Shown in pieces: positions 53,007-61,939 of a stretch of 64,000 nucleotides of DNA (position 1 is the first letter of the stretch; each line of letters begins with the position of its first letter). Both the position numbers and the translations under genes were made by a program. Source of the stretch: Clostridia bacterium (GTDB lineage Bacteria > Bacillota > Clostridia > TANB77 > CAG-508); contig CAAGKK010000027.1 of assembly GCA_900770385.1 (NCBI GenBank), positions 24,040-88,039 of the forward strand, given 5' to 3'. The notes under the pieces were generated by a model. The model was not told the DNA's origin, ran no database searches, and saw nothing but the letters and a program-made list of their open reading frames with translations.

Positions 53007-53915
53007 TTAATATATATTTCTAGGATTAAAAGATGATACCTCTTTTAATTTTGTATATAATTCTTTTTCATCTTCGCTTAGTTTTTTGGGTACCATTACT
53101 TTTACTTGTGCAACCAAATCTCCTCTTCCTCCCATGGTGTCTTTATATCCTTTTCCTGGAATTGTTACTGTTTCTCCACTTTGTATTCCTTGTGGTATAT
53201 AAACAGAAGCTTCATCATCTATTCCTTTTATGTTTGCTCTTGTTCCTAAGGCTGCCTCCCATGGCGTTAAAAATAAATCTGTATAAATGTCATATCCTTT
53301 TATTCTAAATTTTTCGTTATCTTTTATATGAATATTTATAAATAAATCTCCATTTTTTCCGCCATTGCTTCCAAGTTTTCCTTGTCCTAATAGCCTTACT
53401 TTTTCATTTTCTCTAATGCCTGCTGGAATTTTTACATCAAAGCTTTTCATTTTTCCTTCTACTGTTCTTAAAGAAATTTTTTTGTTGGTTCCATAAAAGG
53501 CATCATCTAGAGATATATCTATTGAAGTTTCAACATCTTCCCCTTTTACTGCAACTTTTTTATTTTTTCTTTTTGAAACTGGTTCTTCTGCTTTTTCATC
53601 ATTTATATCTCCGAAGAACATTTGAAAAAAATCACTAAATATAGACCCTTTTGTTCTACTACTTTCTTCGTATTTTATATTGTTTTTTCCAACATGGTTA
53701 TTCCACATTCTATCATATTTTCTTTTAGAAGCTGGTACTGATAAAACTCTGTAAGCCTCATTTATATCTTTAAATCTTTCCTCTGCAATTTTGCTACCAA
53801 CATTGACATCAGGATGATATTTTTTAGCTTGTTCTCTATATGCTATTTTAATTTCTTCTAAAGAAACTCTGCTATTTTTTAAATCTAATATTTTGTAATA
53901 ATCTTTAAAAATCAT
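53007..53915 (-). CDS. DnaJ-like co-chaperone, CbpA type
   Basis: A 302-residue J-domain protein. The J domain at 1-70 has HPD in KKYHPDVNVG, and no Gly/Cys-rich zinc domain follows, which separates it from DnaJ proper. The C-terminal substrate-binding domains (VKIPAGIRENEKVRLLGQG, GYDIYTDLFLTPWEAALG) are complete, as in CbpA. The ATG at 53915 has GGAGGATG upstream; an earlier in-frame start lacks support. It should stimulate DnaK in protein folding. Confidence 0.92.
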   Translation of the reverse strand: MIFKDYYKILDLKNSRVSLEEIKIAYREQAKKYHPDVNVGSKIAEERFKDINEAYRVLSVPASKRKYDRMWNNHVGKNNIKYEESSRTKGSIFSDFFQMFFGDINDEKAEEPVSKRKNKKVAVKGEDVETSIDISLDDAFYGTNKKISLRTVEGKMKSFDVKIPAGIRENEKVRLLGQGKLGSNGGKNGDLFINIHIKDNEKFRIKGYDIYTDLFLTPWEAALGTRANIKGIDDEASVYIPQGIQSGETVTIPGKGYKDTMGGRGDLVAQVKVMVPKKLSEDEKELYTKLKEVSSFNPRNIY

Positions 53916-53985
53916 TTTACATCCTCCACTTATCATGGTGGGTTAATTATATCAAGATTTTATGTAATTTTCAATAGAAATAAAA

Positions 53986-54022
53986 AACAAATAAGAAAAA
54001 TTTAAAATTTTTCTTATTTGTT
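53986..54022 (-). terminator. Rho-independent terminator after ddl
   Basis: AACAAATAAGAAAAATTT and AAATTTTTCTTATTTGTT pair with a tiny loop; on the minus strand TTTTTTATTTC follows. The REP-like units lie between it and the ddl stop. Confidence 0.8.
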
Positions 54023-54096
54023 CTCTCTCAATTTAAGTTTTCGACTAAAAGGAGAAATCCTCAATTCGCTAGTAATTATGACTTTTTAGTTATGTC

Positions 54097-54140
54097 AAAA
54101 AACTCCGTCCCCATTGACAAAAAACTCCGTCCCCATTGAC
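54097..54140 (+). repeat. Two tandem REP-like units beside ddl
   Basis: The 22-base unit AAAAAACTCCGTCCCC + ATTGAC occurs twice head to tail without change (54097-54118 and 54119-54140) and ends four bases from the ddl stop codon. TGTC precedes the first copy. Confidence 0.85.
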
Positions 54141-54143
54141 ATA

Positions 54144-55205
54144 TTATTTTTTCATTGCTAATTCAATTAATTTATCTAGTAGCTCTTGATATGGTATTCC
54201 TACAGTTTCGAATAACTTTGGATACATACTTATTTGTGTAAATCCTGGTAATGTATTTATTTCATTTATATAAATTTCTTCTGTTTTTTCGTTTACAAAA
54301 AAGTCTACTCTTGACAACCCACTTCCATCAATTGCTTTAAAAGCTTTTATTGCTAAGCTTCTAATTTCATTTGAGATTTCTTTTGATAGGTCTGCTGGTA
54401 TTAATGTTTTTGATTCTTGATTTTTATATTTTGCATCAAAACTATAGAACTCCTCTGCAGGTTTTATTTCTCCTACACATGAAGATATTACTTCCTCGTT
54501 TCCTAATACTGCACATTCTACTTCTTTTCCAATTACACCTTGTTCTATTAATACCTTTCTATCAAACTTTGATGCATATTCTATTCCTTTTTTTAATTCT
54601 TCTATATTCAATGCTTTTGTTATTCCAACACTTGAACCAGAATTTGATGGTTTAATAAACATTGGATAAATTAGTCTTTCGTTTATCTTTTTGGTAATAT
54701 TATCTAATTCTAATTTCTCTTCATTAAAGTTTTTATCTATGTATATGTACTGGTCTTCTACTCTTTTTATATATTCATATTTAGTTTGTTTAATATTAGC
54801 TTTATCAAATATTATTTTTGTATATACTTTATCCATTCCTACACTAGATGCCAATACACCACATCCTACATAAGGAACATTAAATAGTTCAAGCATTCCT
54901 TGTATTGATCCATCTTCTCCACCTACTCCATGTAAAACTGGAAAGATTACATCAAATTCTTTTATCGTTTTTTCTATATTAATTATTTTATCTTTTTCTT
55001 CTATTTGGCTTCCTATTGGTAGTATTTCTATTTCTTCTATCTGCTTTGTATATTTATACCATTGGCCATCACTTGAAATATATATTGGTGTTATTTCATA
55101 TTTATCTTTATTTAAATTTTTTATAACAGATGTTCCTGATACTATAGATACATCATGTTCTGTTGATTTTCCTCCAAATATAACACCTATTTTAATTTTA
55201 TTCAT
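54144..55205 (-). CDS. ddl: D-alanine--D-alanine ligase
   Basis: A 353-residue ATP-grasp enzyme that makes the D-Ala-D-Ala end of the peptidoglycan stem. GGKSTEHDVSIVSG is at 11-24, FPVLHGVGGEDGSIQG at about 89-104, FIKPSNSGSSVGI and YINEINTLPGFT (metal-binding residues) follow. Family length is normal. It is downstream of murF with a 17-base gap, so both steps of the pathway are co-expressed. Confidence 0.97.
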   Translation of the reverse strand: MNKIKIGVIFGGKSTEHDVSIVSGTSVIKNLNKDKYEITPIYISSDGQWYKYTKQIEEIEILPIGSQIEEKDKIINIEKTIKEFDVIFPVLHGVGGEDGSIQGMLELFNVPYVGCGVLASSVGMDKVYTKIIFDKANIKQTKYEYIKRVEDQYIYIDKNFNEEKLELDNITKKINERLIYPMFIKPSNSGSSVGITKALNIEELKKGIEYASKFDRKVLIEQGVIGKEVECAVLGNEEVISSCVGEIKPAEEFYSFDAKYKNQESKTLIPADLSKEISNEIRSLAIKAFKAIDGSGLSRVDFFVNEKTEEIYINEINTLPGFTQISMYPKLFETVGIPYQELLDKLIELAMKK

Positions 55206-55222
55206 ATTTCTCCTCCAAAATA

Positions 55223-56611
55223 TTATTTTATAGCTTCTATAATTTCATTAAAATGCATTCCATTTGATGCTTTTACTAGAATAATACTATTATCACTTTG
55301 CAATTCTTTAATTTTATCAATTGCCATATCATTTGTTAGGTATTGATATACATTATTTCTATTCATTCCTAGTTCTATTGCTTTTCCACTTATATTCATT
55401 GCTTCTTTACCAACAGTTATTAATACATCTATTTTGTTTTTTACAACTTCTTTTCCAACATTTTCATGCATTTGTTTTGAAAACTCACCTAATTCTAATA
55501 TATCCCCTAGCACTGCTATTTTAGGATAATTATTTGTGCTTCCTAAGTAATCTAATGCTGCTTTTGTTGATTCATAGCTTGCATTATACGAATCATTAAT
55601 TATTGTTGCACCATTTTCTTTTTTTAGTATTTCCATTCTTCTCTTAGTAAGCTCAAATTCTAATACTCCTTTTATTATTTCATCCATACTTATATCATAT
55701 TTAATTCCAACACAAATTGCAGCTAGCGTATTATATATAAAATGTTTTCCTGCTACAGGTACTTTTACATTATATGATTTTTCATCGTATTCAATACTAA
55801 ACTCACTTGATTTTTCTTTTAGAATTATGTTTTTAGCCATTAACATACTTTTATTTTCTATTCCATATGTAATATGTTTATGATTATCTGTATTATTTTC
55901 GTACCAACTATGTAATAAATCATTATCATTATTTATAATTACACATCCATGGTCATCTAGTCCTTCTAATATTTCTAATTTAGCTTTTAATATGTTTTCT
56001 CTTGATCCTAATTCTCCAATATGAGAACTTCCTATAATTGTAATAACTGCAACAGTTGGTTTCGCAATATTAGTTAATAAGCTTATCTCACCAAATGCGC
56101 TCATTCCCATTTCAACAACCATAGCCTGATGATCTTTTAATTTTAATATTGTAAGTGGAAGACCTATTTCATTATTATAATTTCCCTCTGTTTTCAAAAC
56201 TTTATATTTTTGAGAGAGTATGCTTGCAATAATATCCTTTGTACTTGTTTTACCAACACTTCCTGTAACACCTATTACTGGAATATTATACAAACTTCTT
56301 TTATACTTAGCTAATTCTTGAATAGCCAAAACAACATTTTTTACAATAATAATAAACTTATCTTTATATTTAATAAGTGTTTGTTCATCTATTTCTATAT
56401 CTTGTAATATACATCCTTTGGCTCCTTTTTGTAGAGCTTCTTCAAAGAATATACTTCCATTGAATTTTTCACCTTTTATTCCTAAGTATATATCTCCTTC
56501 TTGAATAGTTCTTGTATCTTTAGAAAAATTTTCGCACAATTCATTTTTATTACCACAAAGTAACTTTCCATTACACTGTTCTAAAATATCTTTTACTAAT
56601 ATATCTTTCAT
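55223..56611 (-). CDS. murF: UDP-N-acetylmuramoyl-tripeptide--D-alanyl-D-alanine ligase
   Basis: A 462-residue Mur ligase that attaches the D-Ala-D-Ala dipeptide made by Ddl. The ATP-binding motif GVTGSVGKTSTKD is at about 114-126, EMGMSAFGEIS and INDSYNASYESTKAAL are the MurF-type motifs. GAGGTAG precedes the ATG. It forms a two-gene unit with ddl. Confidence 0.97.
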   Translation of the reverse strand: MKDILVKDILEQCNGKLLCGNKNELCENFSKDTRTIQEGDIYLGIKGEKFNGSIFFEEALQKGAKGCILQDIEIDEQTLIKYKDKFIIIVKNVVLAIQELAKYKRSLYNIPVIGVTGSVGKTSTKDIIASILSQKYKVLKTEGNYNNEIGLPLTILKLKDHQAMVVEMGMSAFGEISLLTNIAKPTVAVITIIGSSHIGELGSRENILKAKLEILEGLDDHGCVIINNDNDLLHSWYENNTDNHKHITYGIENKSMLMAKNIILKEKSSEFSIEYDEKSYNVKVPVAGKHFIYNTLAAICVGIKYDISMDEIIKGVLEFELTKRRMEILKKENGATIINDSYNASYESTKAALDYLGSTNNYPKIAVLGDILELGEFSKQMHENVGKEVVKNKIDVLITVGKEAMNISGKAIELGMNRNNVYQYLTNDMAIDKIKELQSDNSIILVKASNGMHFNEIIEAIK

Positions 56612-56696
56612 AAACTACCTCTTTTAATTTTATAATTTGTTATATTATATGCTAAAACATTTATTATTACAATATATGATTTTAATTCAATACATA

Positions 56697-56752
56697 AAAT
56701 TAGAAGGTTAAAAATGATAATATACTTCTAATTTTTAACCTTCTAATATTTT
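56697..56752 (-). terminator. TTAGAAG-type hairpin between ypeB and murF
   Basis: TTAGAAGGTTAAAAA and TTTTTAACCTTCTAA pair as a strong stem around an AT-rich loop. It lies after the ypeB stop and belongs to the same style of hairpin as those near 7580 and 22630. Confidence 0.65.
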
Positions 56753-56796
56753 ATGATAAATTGTAATATTATAAGTTTTATTTTTGTAATTCTTTC

Positions 56797-58161
56797 CTAC
56801 ATTGTTAATATTCCATTTTGTGTGTCTGTTACTACTAAAATATTCTCAATAACTCCCGTTTTTGCATTAACATATATTAAGAAATCTCTTCCAAATTGTT
56901 TTCCGCTTATTTCCCAACAGAATATTTCTGTTTTAAATTCTGTTGGAATTATTGCTAATTTTTCGTTTTGTATTTCTATATTTTTGTTTATCTTTTCTGT
57001 TGCTTTTTCTTTACTAATTATATTTTTAGTATCTACATTTCTTCTTTCATGGTTATTTAAATATCCTGTAGTTTCAATTCCTAATATATCGCCATTGTCT
57101 AATGCAACCTTTATTTTTATTAAATCTGGATAAACAATAATGTCATCTTGTTTATAGGCATAGTTTATTGTCATAATTCCTGCTTGTTTTGTATAATATG
57201 TTTTTTCCATATTTTTAAAGTTTTTAGATTCTAAATATCTTTTAGCTAATTCATCTGCTTTTTCATCAGAAATTTTTTCTTCTTCTATCGTTCTGTTGTA
57301 GTCACTAAATACAATATGTCCTCCCTTTTTAGATATTGCCACTGTCATTTTATTTTCATGATTGTTTAATGTTATTGTAAAAGTATAACATTCAATTGTG
57401 CCATTTTCTGATAATCCGTTTGCTTCTATTACTTTAATATTTTCATTACCAGCAAAATTTTGAGCGATTTCTTTTGCCTTTTCTTCGTCAACATCTTCTC
57501 CTGACAATCCTTTTTTGCTAGTATTGGTAATGTGTTCTGAATATGCCCCGTCATAGATTAATCCATCATATTTTTCAAAATTTTCTTCTATTGACTTAAA
57601 TCCATCTTTTGATATATTACTTATTTCTTTAGAAAACATCGTTGAAGGATTGTAATCTAATTCATCCCAGTTTAACTTTTCCGCATTTATATCTTCTGAT
57701 AATTGATTTAATGTATTTTTTACTTCTATACTATAATTATGAAGCTCGTTTAATTTATCTAATTGTTCATCTGTTAAGTCATTATTCTTTAAGTTTTTTC
57801 TAAATAAATAATAGCTATATTCACTTGTTTGATTTAAAAACTTTTGTGTTTTAGATAATCCATCTGTAGAAACCGGAATTTGAGATAAATAAGCTCCTGC
57901 TAGATTTGCCTCTCTCCATACTTGAATCAAATTTTCTGCACTTGGATTTGCATCTTTTGTAATTGTAGCTTTAGCTAAATATGCTTCTATATTATCTGTG
58001 TAATCTACAACTTCAAAAAATGCCATATTATATTTATTTTTCTTAGTAGTTTCGTAATCTTTATAATTTTTGTATGCTAATATACCAGCACATATAGCGA
58101 ATACTGCTAGCAATACAGTTATTGATAATAAATGTTTTTCTTTAAATTCTTTACAATTCAT
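56797..58161 (-). CDS. ypeB: Germination protein YpeB
   Basis: A 454-residue spore protein with an N-terminal membrane anchor at about 14-33, an N-terminal helical domain (NIEAYLAKATI, SENLIQVWREANLAGAYLSQIP-like stretch in shorter pieces) and C-terminal PepSY-type repeats (EEKAKEIAQNFAG, DEKADELAKRYLESK). In endospore formers YpeB holds the cortex-lytic enzyme SleB in the spore; no sleB gene is adjacent here. AGGAGATTAAT precedes the ATG. It is divergent from the glycosyltransferase gene. Confidence 0.92.
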   Translation of the reverse strand: MNCKEFKEKHLLSITVLLAVFAICAGILAYKNYKDYETTKKNKYNMAFFEVVDYTDNIEAYLAKATITKDANPSAENLIQVWREANLAGAYLSQIPVSTDGLSKTQKFLNQTSEYSYYLFRKNLKNNDLTDEQLDKLNELHNYSIEVKNTLNQLSEDINAEKLNWDELDYNPSTMFSKEISNISKDGFKSIEENFEKYDGLIYDGAYSEHITNTSKKGLSGEDVDEEKAKEIAQNFAGNENIKVIEANGLSENGTIECYTFTITLNNHENKMTVAISKKGGHIVFSDYNRTIEEEKISDEKADELAKRYLESKNFKNMEKTYYTKQAGIMTINYAYKQDDIIVYPDLIKIKVALDNGDILGIETTGYLNNHERRNVDTKNIISKEKATEKINKNIEIQNEKLAIIPTEFKTEIFCWEISGKQFGRDFLIYVNAKTGVIENILVVTDTQNGILTM

Positions 58162-58239
58162 ATTAATCTCCTATTTTATAAATTTTTCTTTATTTTAGTT
58201 TGTAATATTTTCAAAAAAATATTACATTTTTTTAAAAGA

Positions 58240-58260
58240 TTGCTCAAAATGTAAGTAGAA
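58240..58260 (+). repeat. CAAAATGTAGGCTGAA motif, copy B
   Basis: TTGCTCAAAATGTAAGTAGA is close to the copies at 37833-37862 and 63878-63908. It lies in the divergent promoter region of ypeB and the glycosyltransferase gene. Confidence 0.5.
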
Positions 58261-58338
58261 AAATTTTATATTGCTATATTTTTTTACATATGATAAAATT
58301 TGGTAAGATTATAAAAGTTGCAATAATAGGAGAAATAT

Positions 58339-59466
58339 ATGAAAAAAATCTTAATATTTTATGGTTCATATGGTGGTGGCCACTTATCTGCTGCTAAATC
58401 AATTAAAGAATACATTGAAAGTAATTATAATGATGTGCAAATAAAACTAATAGATTGTGTTGAATATGTTAATAGAGCTTTTAATAAGGTTACAACAAAA
58501 GCATATGAAGAATTCGCAAAAAAAGCTCCTGAAGTTTGGGGATTCATTTATAAAAAATCTGAAAAAGGAATAATTTCTAAACTTTCAAATGATTCTAATA
58601 AACTTATGGCTATGAAACTAGAGAAATTGTTAAATGACTACAAACCAAATTATGTAATATCTACACATCCTTTTAGTAGTCAAATGTGTGCATATTTAAA
58701 GAAAAAAGGAAAAGAAGTTTTTAAACTTGCAACCATTATGACTGATTATGCTCCACATGATCAATGGTTATTATACCCAGAATATGTAGACTATTTTTTT
58801 GTGGCACATAATAAAATGAAAGAAGAATTAGAATCTAAAGGTATTGATTCTAACAAAATATTTGCAACAGGTATTCCTCTTTCTAACAGATTTTTAAAGA
58901 AATATAATAAAGAAGAAATTTTTAATGAGTTTAATTTAGACAAAAATAAAAAGACTATTTTATTTTTTGCTGGTGGTGAATTTGGACTTGGAAAGAATAA
59001 AACTCTTGAAATTTTAAAAGTTTTTGCAGAGAATTTTAAAGAATTACAAATAATTGCAATTGCGGGAAGAAATATATCTATGAAAGAACAATTTGAAAAT
59101 ATTGTAAAAACATACTCAAGAGAAAATGATATAATAGTTTTAGATTATACGAATAAGGTTCCAGAACTTATGAATATATCAGATTTAGTAGTAACTAAAC
59201 CTGGAGGACTTACAACAACAGAAAGCTTGGCTTCTGGCTTACCAATCTTAGTAATAAACCCAATTCCTGGTCAAGAAGAACAAAATGCAGAATTTTTAGA
59301 AAACAATGGTGTTGCAGTTTGGTTAAAAAAAGATTCTAATGTAAAGGATGTTTTAGAAAAAGTATTAAATGATAACAATAAATTAGAAAATATGAAAAAA
59401 AGTGCAACCTTGCTTGCAAAAAAGCATTCAACTCAAGATATATGTGAAACAATTCTAAATAATTAG
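58339..59466 (+). CDS. MGDG-synthase-type glycosyltransferase, UgtP-like
   Basis: A 375-residue GT28-type glycosyltransferase. The N-terminal YGSYGGGHLSAAK is the glycine-rich loop of monogalactosyl/diglucosyldiacylglycerol synthases, and the C-terminal half has KPGGLTTTESLASGLPILVI, which binds the nucleotide sugar. These enzymes add one or two sugars to diacylglycerol for membrane glycolipids and lipoteichoic acid anchors. AGGAGAAAT precedes the ATG. Acceptor and number of sugars cannot be read from sequence. Confidence 0.92.
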   Translation: MKKILIFYGSYGGGHLSAAKSIKEYIESNYNDVQIKLIDCVEYVNRAFNKVTTKAYEEFAKKAPEVWGFIYKKSEKGIISKLSNDSNKLMAMKLEKLLNDYKPNYVISTHPFSSQMCAYLKKKGKEVFKLATIMTDYAPHDQWLLYPEYVDYFFVAHNKMKEELESKGIDSNKIFATGIPLSNRFLKKYNKEEIFNEFNLDKNKKTILFFAGGEFGLGKNKTLEILKVFAENFKELQIIAIAGRNISMKEQFENIVKTYSRENDIIVLDYTNKVPELMNISDLVVTKPGGLTTTESLASGLPILVINPIPGQEEQNAEFLENNGVAVWLKKDSNVKDVLEKVLNDNNKLENMKKSATLLAKKHSTQDICETILNN

Positions 59467-59483
59467 TTTTTTCACAATATAAA

Positions 59484-59515
59484 AAATCACTCATATTATA
59501 TATGGGTGATTTTTA
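59484..59515 (+). terminator. Terminator after the glycosyltransferase gene, overlapping the next start site
   Basis: AAAAATCACTCAT and TATGGGTGATTTTT pair around ATTATA (approximately 59481-59514). The right arm also contains GGTGAT, the apparent ribosome binding site of the DUF6774-like gene. Confidence 0.65.
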
Positions 59516-59700
59516 TGTCTAGTTTATCTAATAAATCTAGTTGTGAATTAATTTATCTTGCTAGTACTTTTGCTATTACCCTATCTCAAGGTTTAACTTG
59601 TGATGAAGTAAGTATTCTTGCAACATTTCTTACTACTGTAGGTGATAATCTTTCTATAATTGCTGCACAATGTTCAAATAATTCTGAAAATTCCAAATAA
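59515..59700 (+). CDS. Small DUF6774-like protein
   Basis: A 61-residue protein that begins MSSLSNKSSCELIYLASTF. LTCDEVSILATFLTTVGDN and LSIIAAQCS resemble the DUF6774 group of small clostridial proteins, known mainly by its IALVA/LGAFFTVLGD-style pattern. Function unknown. The ATG at 59515 has GGTGAT five bases upstream. It ends five bases from the converging recR stop. Confidence 0.75.
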   Translation: MSSLSNKSSCELIYLASTFAITLSQGLTCDEVSILATFLTTVGDNLSIIAAQCSNNSENSK

Positions 59701-59704
59701 AATT

Positions 59705-60301
59705 TTATAGTTCTCTTCTTCCTTCTAGTGCTTTAGACAAGGTTATTTCGTCTGTGTATTCCAAATCTCCACCAATAGGTATTCCATGAGCAATTCTCGT
59801 TGTTTTTACTCCTAATGGTTTTAATAATTTTGAAATATACATTGCAGTTGCTTCTCCTTCTACTCTAGGATTAGTTGCAATTATAACTTCTTTTGTTTCT
59901 GTATTTATTCTTGCTAACAATTCTTTTATTTTTATATCATCAGGTCCTATTCCATTCATTGGAGATATTGAGCCATGTAAAACATGATAAACACCCTTGT
60001 ATTCATGTGTCCTTTCTATTGCTATTATATCTCTAACATCTTCAACAACACATATTACATTTTCATCTCTCTTAGGATTTGCACAAATTGTGCATGGGTC
60101 TGTATCTGATATGTTATAGCATTTTGAACAATATTTTAAATTTGCCTTGGCATTTTTTATTGAGTTTATAAACTCATTTGTTTCTTCTTCTGAAGAGTTT
60201 AATATATAAAATGCCAATCTTGCAGCCGTTTTGTGCCCAATGCTTGGTAATCTTTCAAAACTTTCTATTAATTTTTCTATTGATGGCGAATAATAGCTCA
60301 T
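59705..60301 (-). CDS. recR: Recombination mediator RecR
   Basis: A 198-residue protein of the RecFOR pathway that helps load RecA at gaps. The helix-hairpin-helix (FERLPSIGHKTAARLAFYI) is at the N-terminus, the zinc site CSKCYNISDTDPCTIC is at about 57-72, and the Toprim domain has VVEDVRDIIAIERT. Normally recR follows ybaB directly; here another gene intervenes. Confidence 0.97.
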   Translation of the reverse strand: MSYYSPSIEKLIESFERLPSIGHKTAARLAFYILNSSEEETNEFINSIKNAKANLKYCSKCYNISDTDPCTICANPKRDENVICVVEDVRDIIAIERTHEYKGVYHVLHGSISPMNGIGPDDIKIKELLARINTETKEVIIATNPRVEGEATAMYISKLLKPLGVKTTRIAHGIPIGGDLEYTDEITLSKALEGRREL

Positions 60302-60318
60302 TTATTTCTCCTGTCATT

Positions 60319-61563
60319 TTAACTAATTATTGTATTGTTGTTAATTACATTCTCTATTACATTGTTGTTTTCAATTGTATTTTGAGATATTTCATTTGTG
60401 GTATTATTTGTTGGTTCACTTGGAGTTTCTTCTGGATTATTTGGTTCTATTATTGGTTCTTCTATTACTGGTTTTTCTTTTACCACTACAGTTATTTCTT
60501 TAGTTATTGTTGGTGTTTCCTCTGTACTTATTGTAATTGTTACTCTTCCTTTTGATATTGCCTTAATTGTTCCATCCTTATCCATAGTTGCTATTTTGTC
60601 ATTTGAACTTTTAATTTTTATATTCTTATTTTCCAAGTTTACTGGTAAGACTGTTATATTAATTTTATAACTTGATTCTTCTTCTATTTCTATATTTTCT
60701 TTATCTAAAATAATATCTGTTGGAATTTCTTTTACTATTACATCTATTACTTTAGTTACTGAATTTTTGTAAGACTGTATAATTAACTGTGTAGTTCCTG
60801 CATTAATAGCTTTTATAGTACCATTACTGCTAACCTCTATTATATTACTATCTCTAACTTGCGCATGTAATTGAGAATTTGTAGCATTCTCATTTAGGTC
60901 ACATGTTAATGTAATTTCTTCTCCTTTTTTTAAGTTAATAACATCATAATTAAGAGATAAGTTGTTTACTGGTACATAAGCAATAATGTATTTTTGAATA
61001 CTATGGTCTGCAAGGTATATTGTTACACTATGATCCTTTACAGGCTCTTTTAGTCTATATGCAATAAACTCATCTGATTGATTTATAGCATATATATCAA
61101 TATATTCTGTATCCATATTCATTTTTTCTACATTCACGCTTATTTTATCTATTATAGATTTATCTTTTATTTTTGAAATATCTACTTCTATGCACACTAC
61201 ATTATTAATTTGAGAATACTGATTTGTAGTTACAACTTTTGCATCTATTTTATTATTTTCTTTTAAATAATTTGAATTTAGTAAAATGCTAGCTTCATGA
61301 TTATTAACCTGTATTTTTTTACCGCTGTTTTTTATATTTTCTAAGGTAGCTTTGTATAGTTTTATTTTTGATAAATCATTATCAAAAATAAGAGTAGCAT
61401 TTCTATTTGCATTTACTATATATTGATTTATTAAATCATTTTCTTTGTTTTCTTTTACATGTAAAAATACTAATACAGCAGTAACAATTAAAACAATAAT
61501 TGCTAATATTATTGTTATTTTAATCTTTAGTTGTTTTCTCTTTACATCTCTTAAAAGATCCAT
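60319..61563 (-). CDS. Membrane-anchored protein with bacterial Ig-like (BIG_2) domains
   Basis: A 414-residue protein with a basic N-terminus and one membrane helix at about 14-35 (IKITIILAIIVLIVTAVLVF). An uncharacterised region follows, then two BIG_2-type Ig-like domains at about 195-275 and 277-365 (ISSNGTIKAINAGTTQLII; IATMDKDGTIKAISKGRVTI). The tail from about 366 is rich in Pro, Glu, Thr and Asn. It is probably a cell-surface protein with its C-terminus outside. It starts three bases after the ybaB stop; ribosome binding site is weak, so coupling is likely. Confidence 0.85.
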   Translation of the reverse strand: MDLLRDVKRKQLKIKITIILAIIVLIVTAVLVFLHVKENKENDLINQYIVNANRNATLIFDNDLSKIKLYKATLENIKNSGKKIQVNNHEASILLNSNYLKENNKIDAKVVTTNQYSQINNVVCIEVDISKIKDKSIIDKISVNVEKMNMDTEYIDIYAINQSDEFIAYRLKEPVKDHSVTIYLADHSIQKYIIAYVPVNNLSLNYDVINLKKGEEITLTCDLNENATNSQLHAQVRDSNIIEVSSNGTIKAINAGTTQLIIQSYKNSVTKVIDVIVKEIPTDIILDKENIEIEEESSYKINITVLPVNLENKNIKIKSSNDKIATMDKDGTIKAISKGRVTITISTEETPTITKEITVVVKEKPVIEEPIIEPNNPEETPSEPTNNTTNEISQNTIENNNVIENVINNNTIIS

Positions 61564-61565
61564 TT

Positions 61566-61910
61566 TTACATTAATCCTGGTATATTATATTTTCCCATTT
61601 GTGCAGCTTGTGCAGAGTCTACTTTTCTTAGTGCTTCATTTACACAGGTTAAAATTAAATCTTCTAACATTTCTACATCGTCTGGATCAACAACATCTTT
61701 TTGAATTTTTATTTCTTTTATTTCTTTACTTCCTGAAACCTTAACATTTATGGCTCCACCACCTGATGATGCTTCAAACTCTTTTGATACTAGTTCTTCT
61801 TGTGATTTTTCCATATCAGCTTGCATTTTTTTTGCTTCTTTCATTAATTGGTTGATATTCATACCACCAAATCCTCCCATACCTCCTGGGAATCCTCCTC
61901 TTTTTGCCAT
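61566..61910 (-). CDS. YbaB/EbfC family nucleoid-associated protein
   Basis: A 114-residue DNA-binding protein. The Gly/Met-rich start (GGFPGGMGGFGGMNINQLMKEA, given in two parts: GGFPGGMGGFGG and MNINQLMKEA) and VKVSGSKEIKEIKIQKDVVDPDD are typical. It lies 29 bases after dnaX as usual in the dnaX-ybaB-recR unit. Confidence 0.96.
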   Translation of the reverse strand: MAKRGGFPGGMGGFGGMNINQLMKEAKKMQADMEKSQEELVSKEFEASSGGGAINVKVSGSKEIKEIKIQKDVVDPDDVEMLEDLILTCVNEALRKVDSAQAAQMGKYNIPGLM

Positions 61911-61939
61911 TATTATTCCTCCTTATTTGAATTTTATTT

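Noticed and set aside
54097..54140. A CRISPR array at the two tandem units near ddl
   Set aside because: The two copies are directly adjacent with no spacer, and no cas gene is present.
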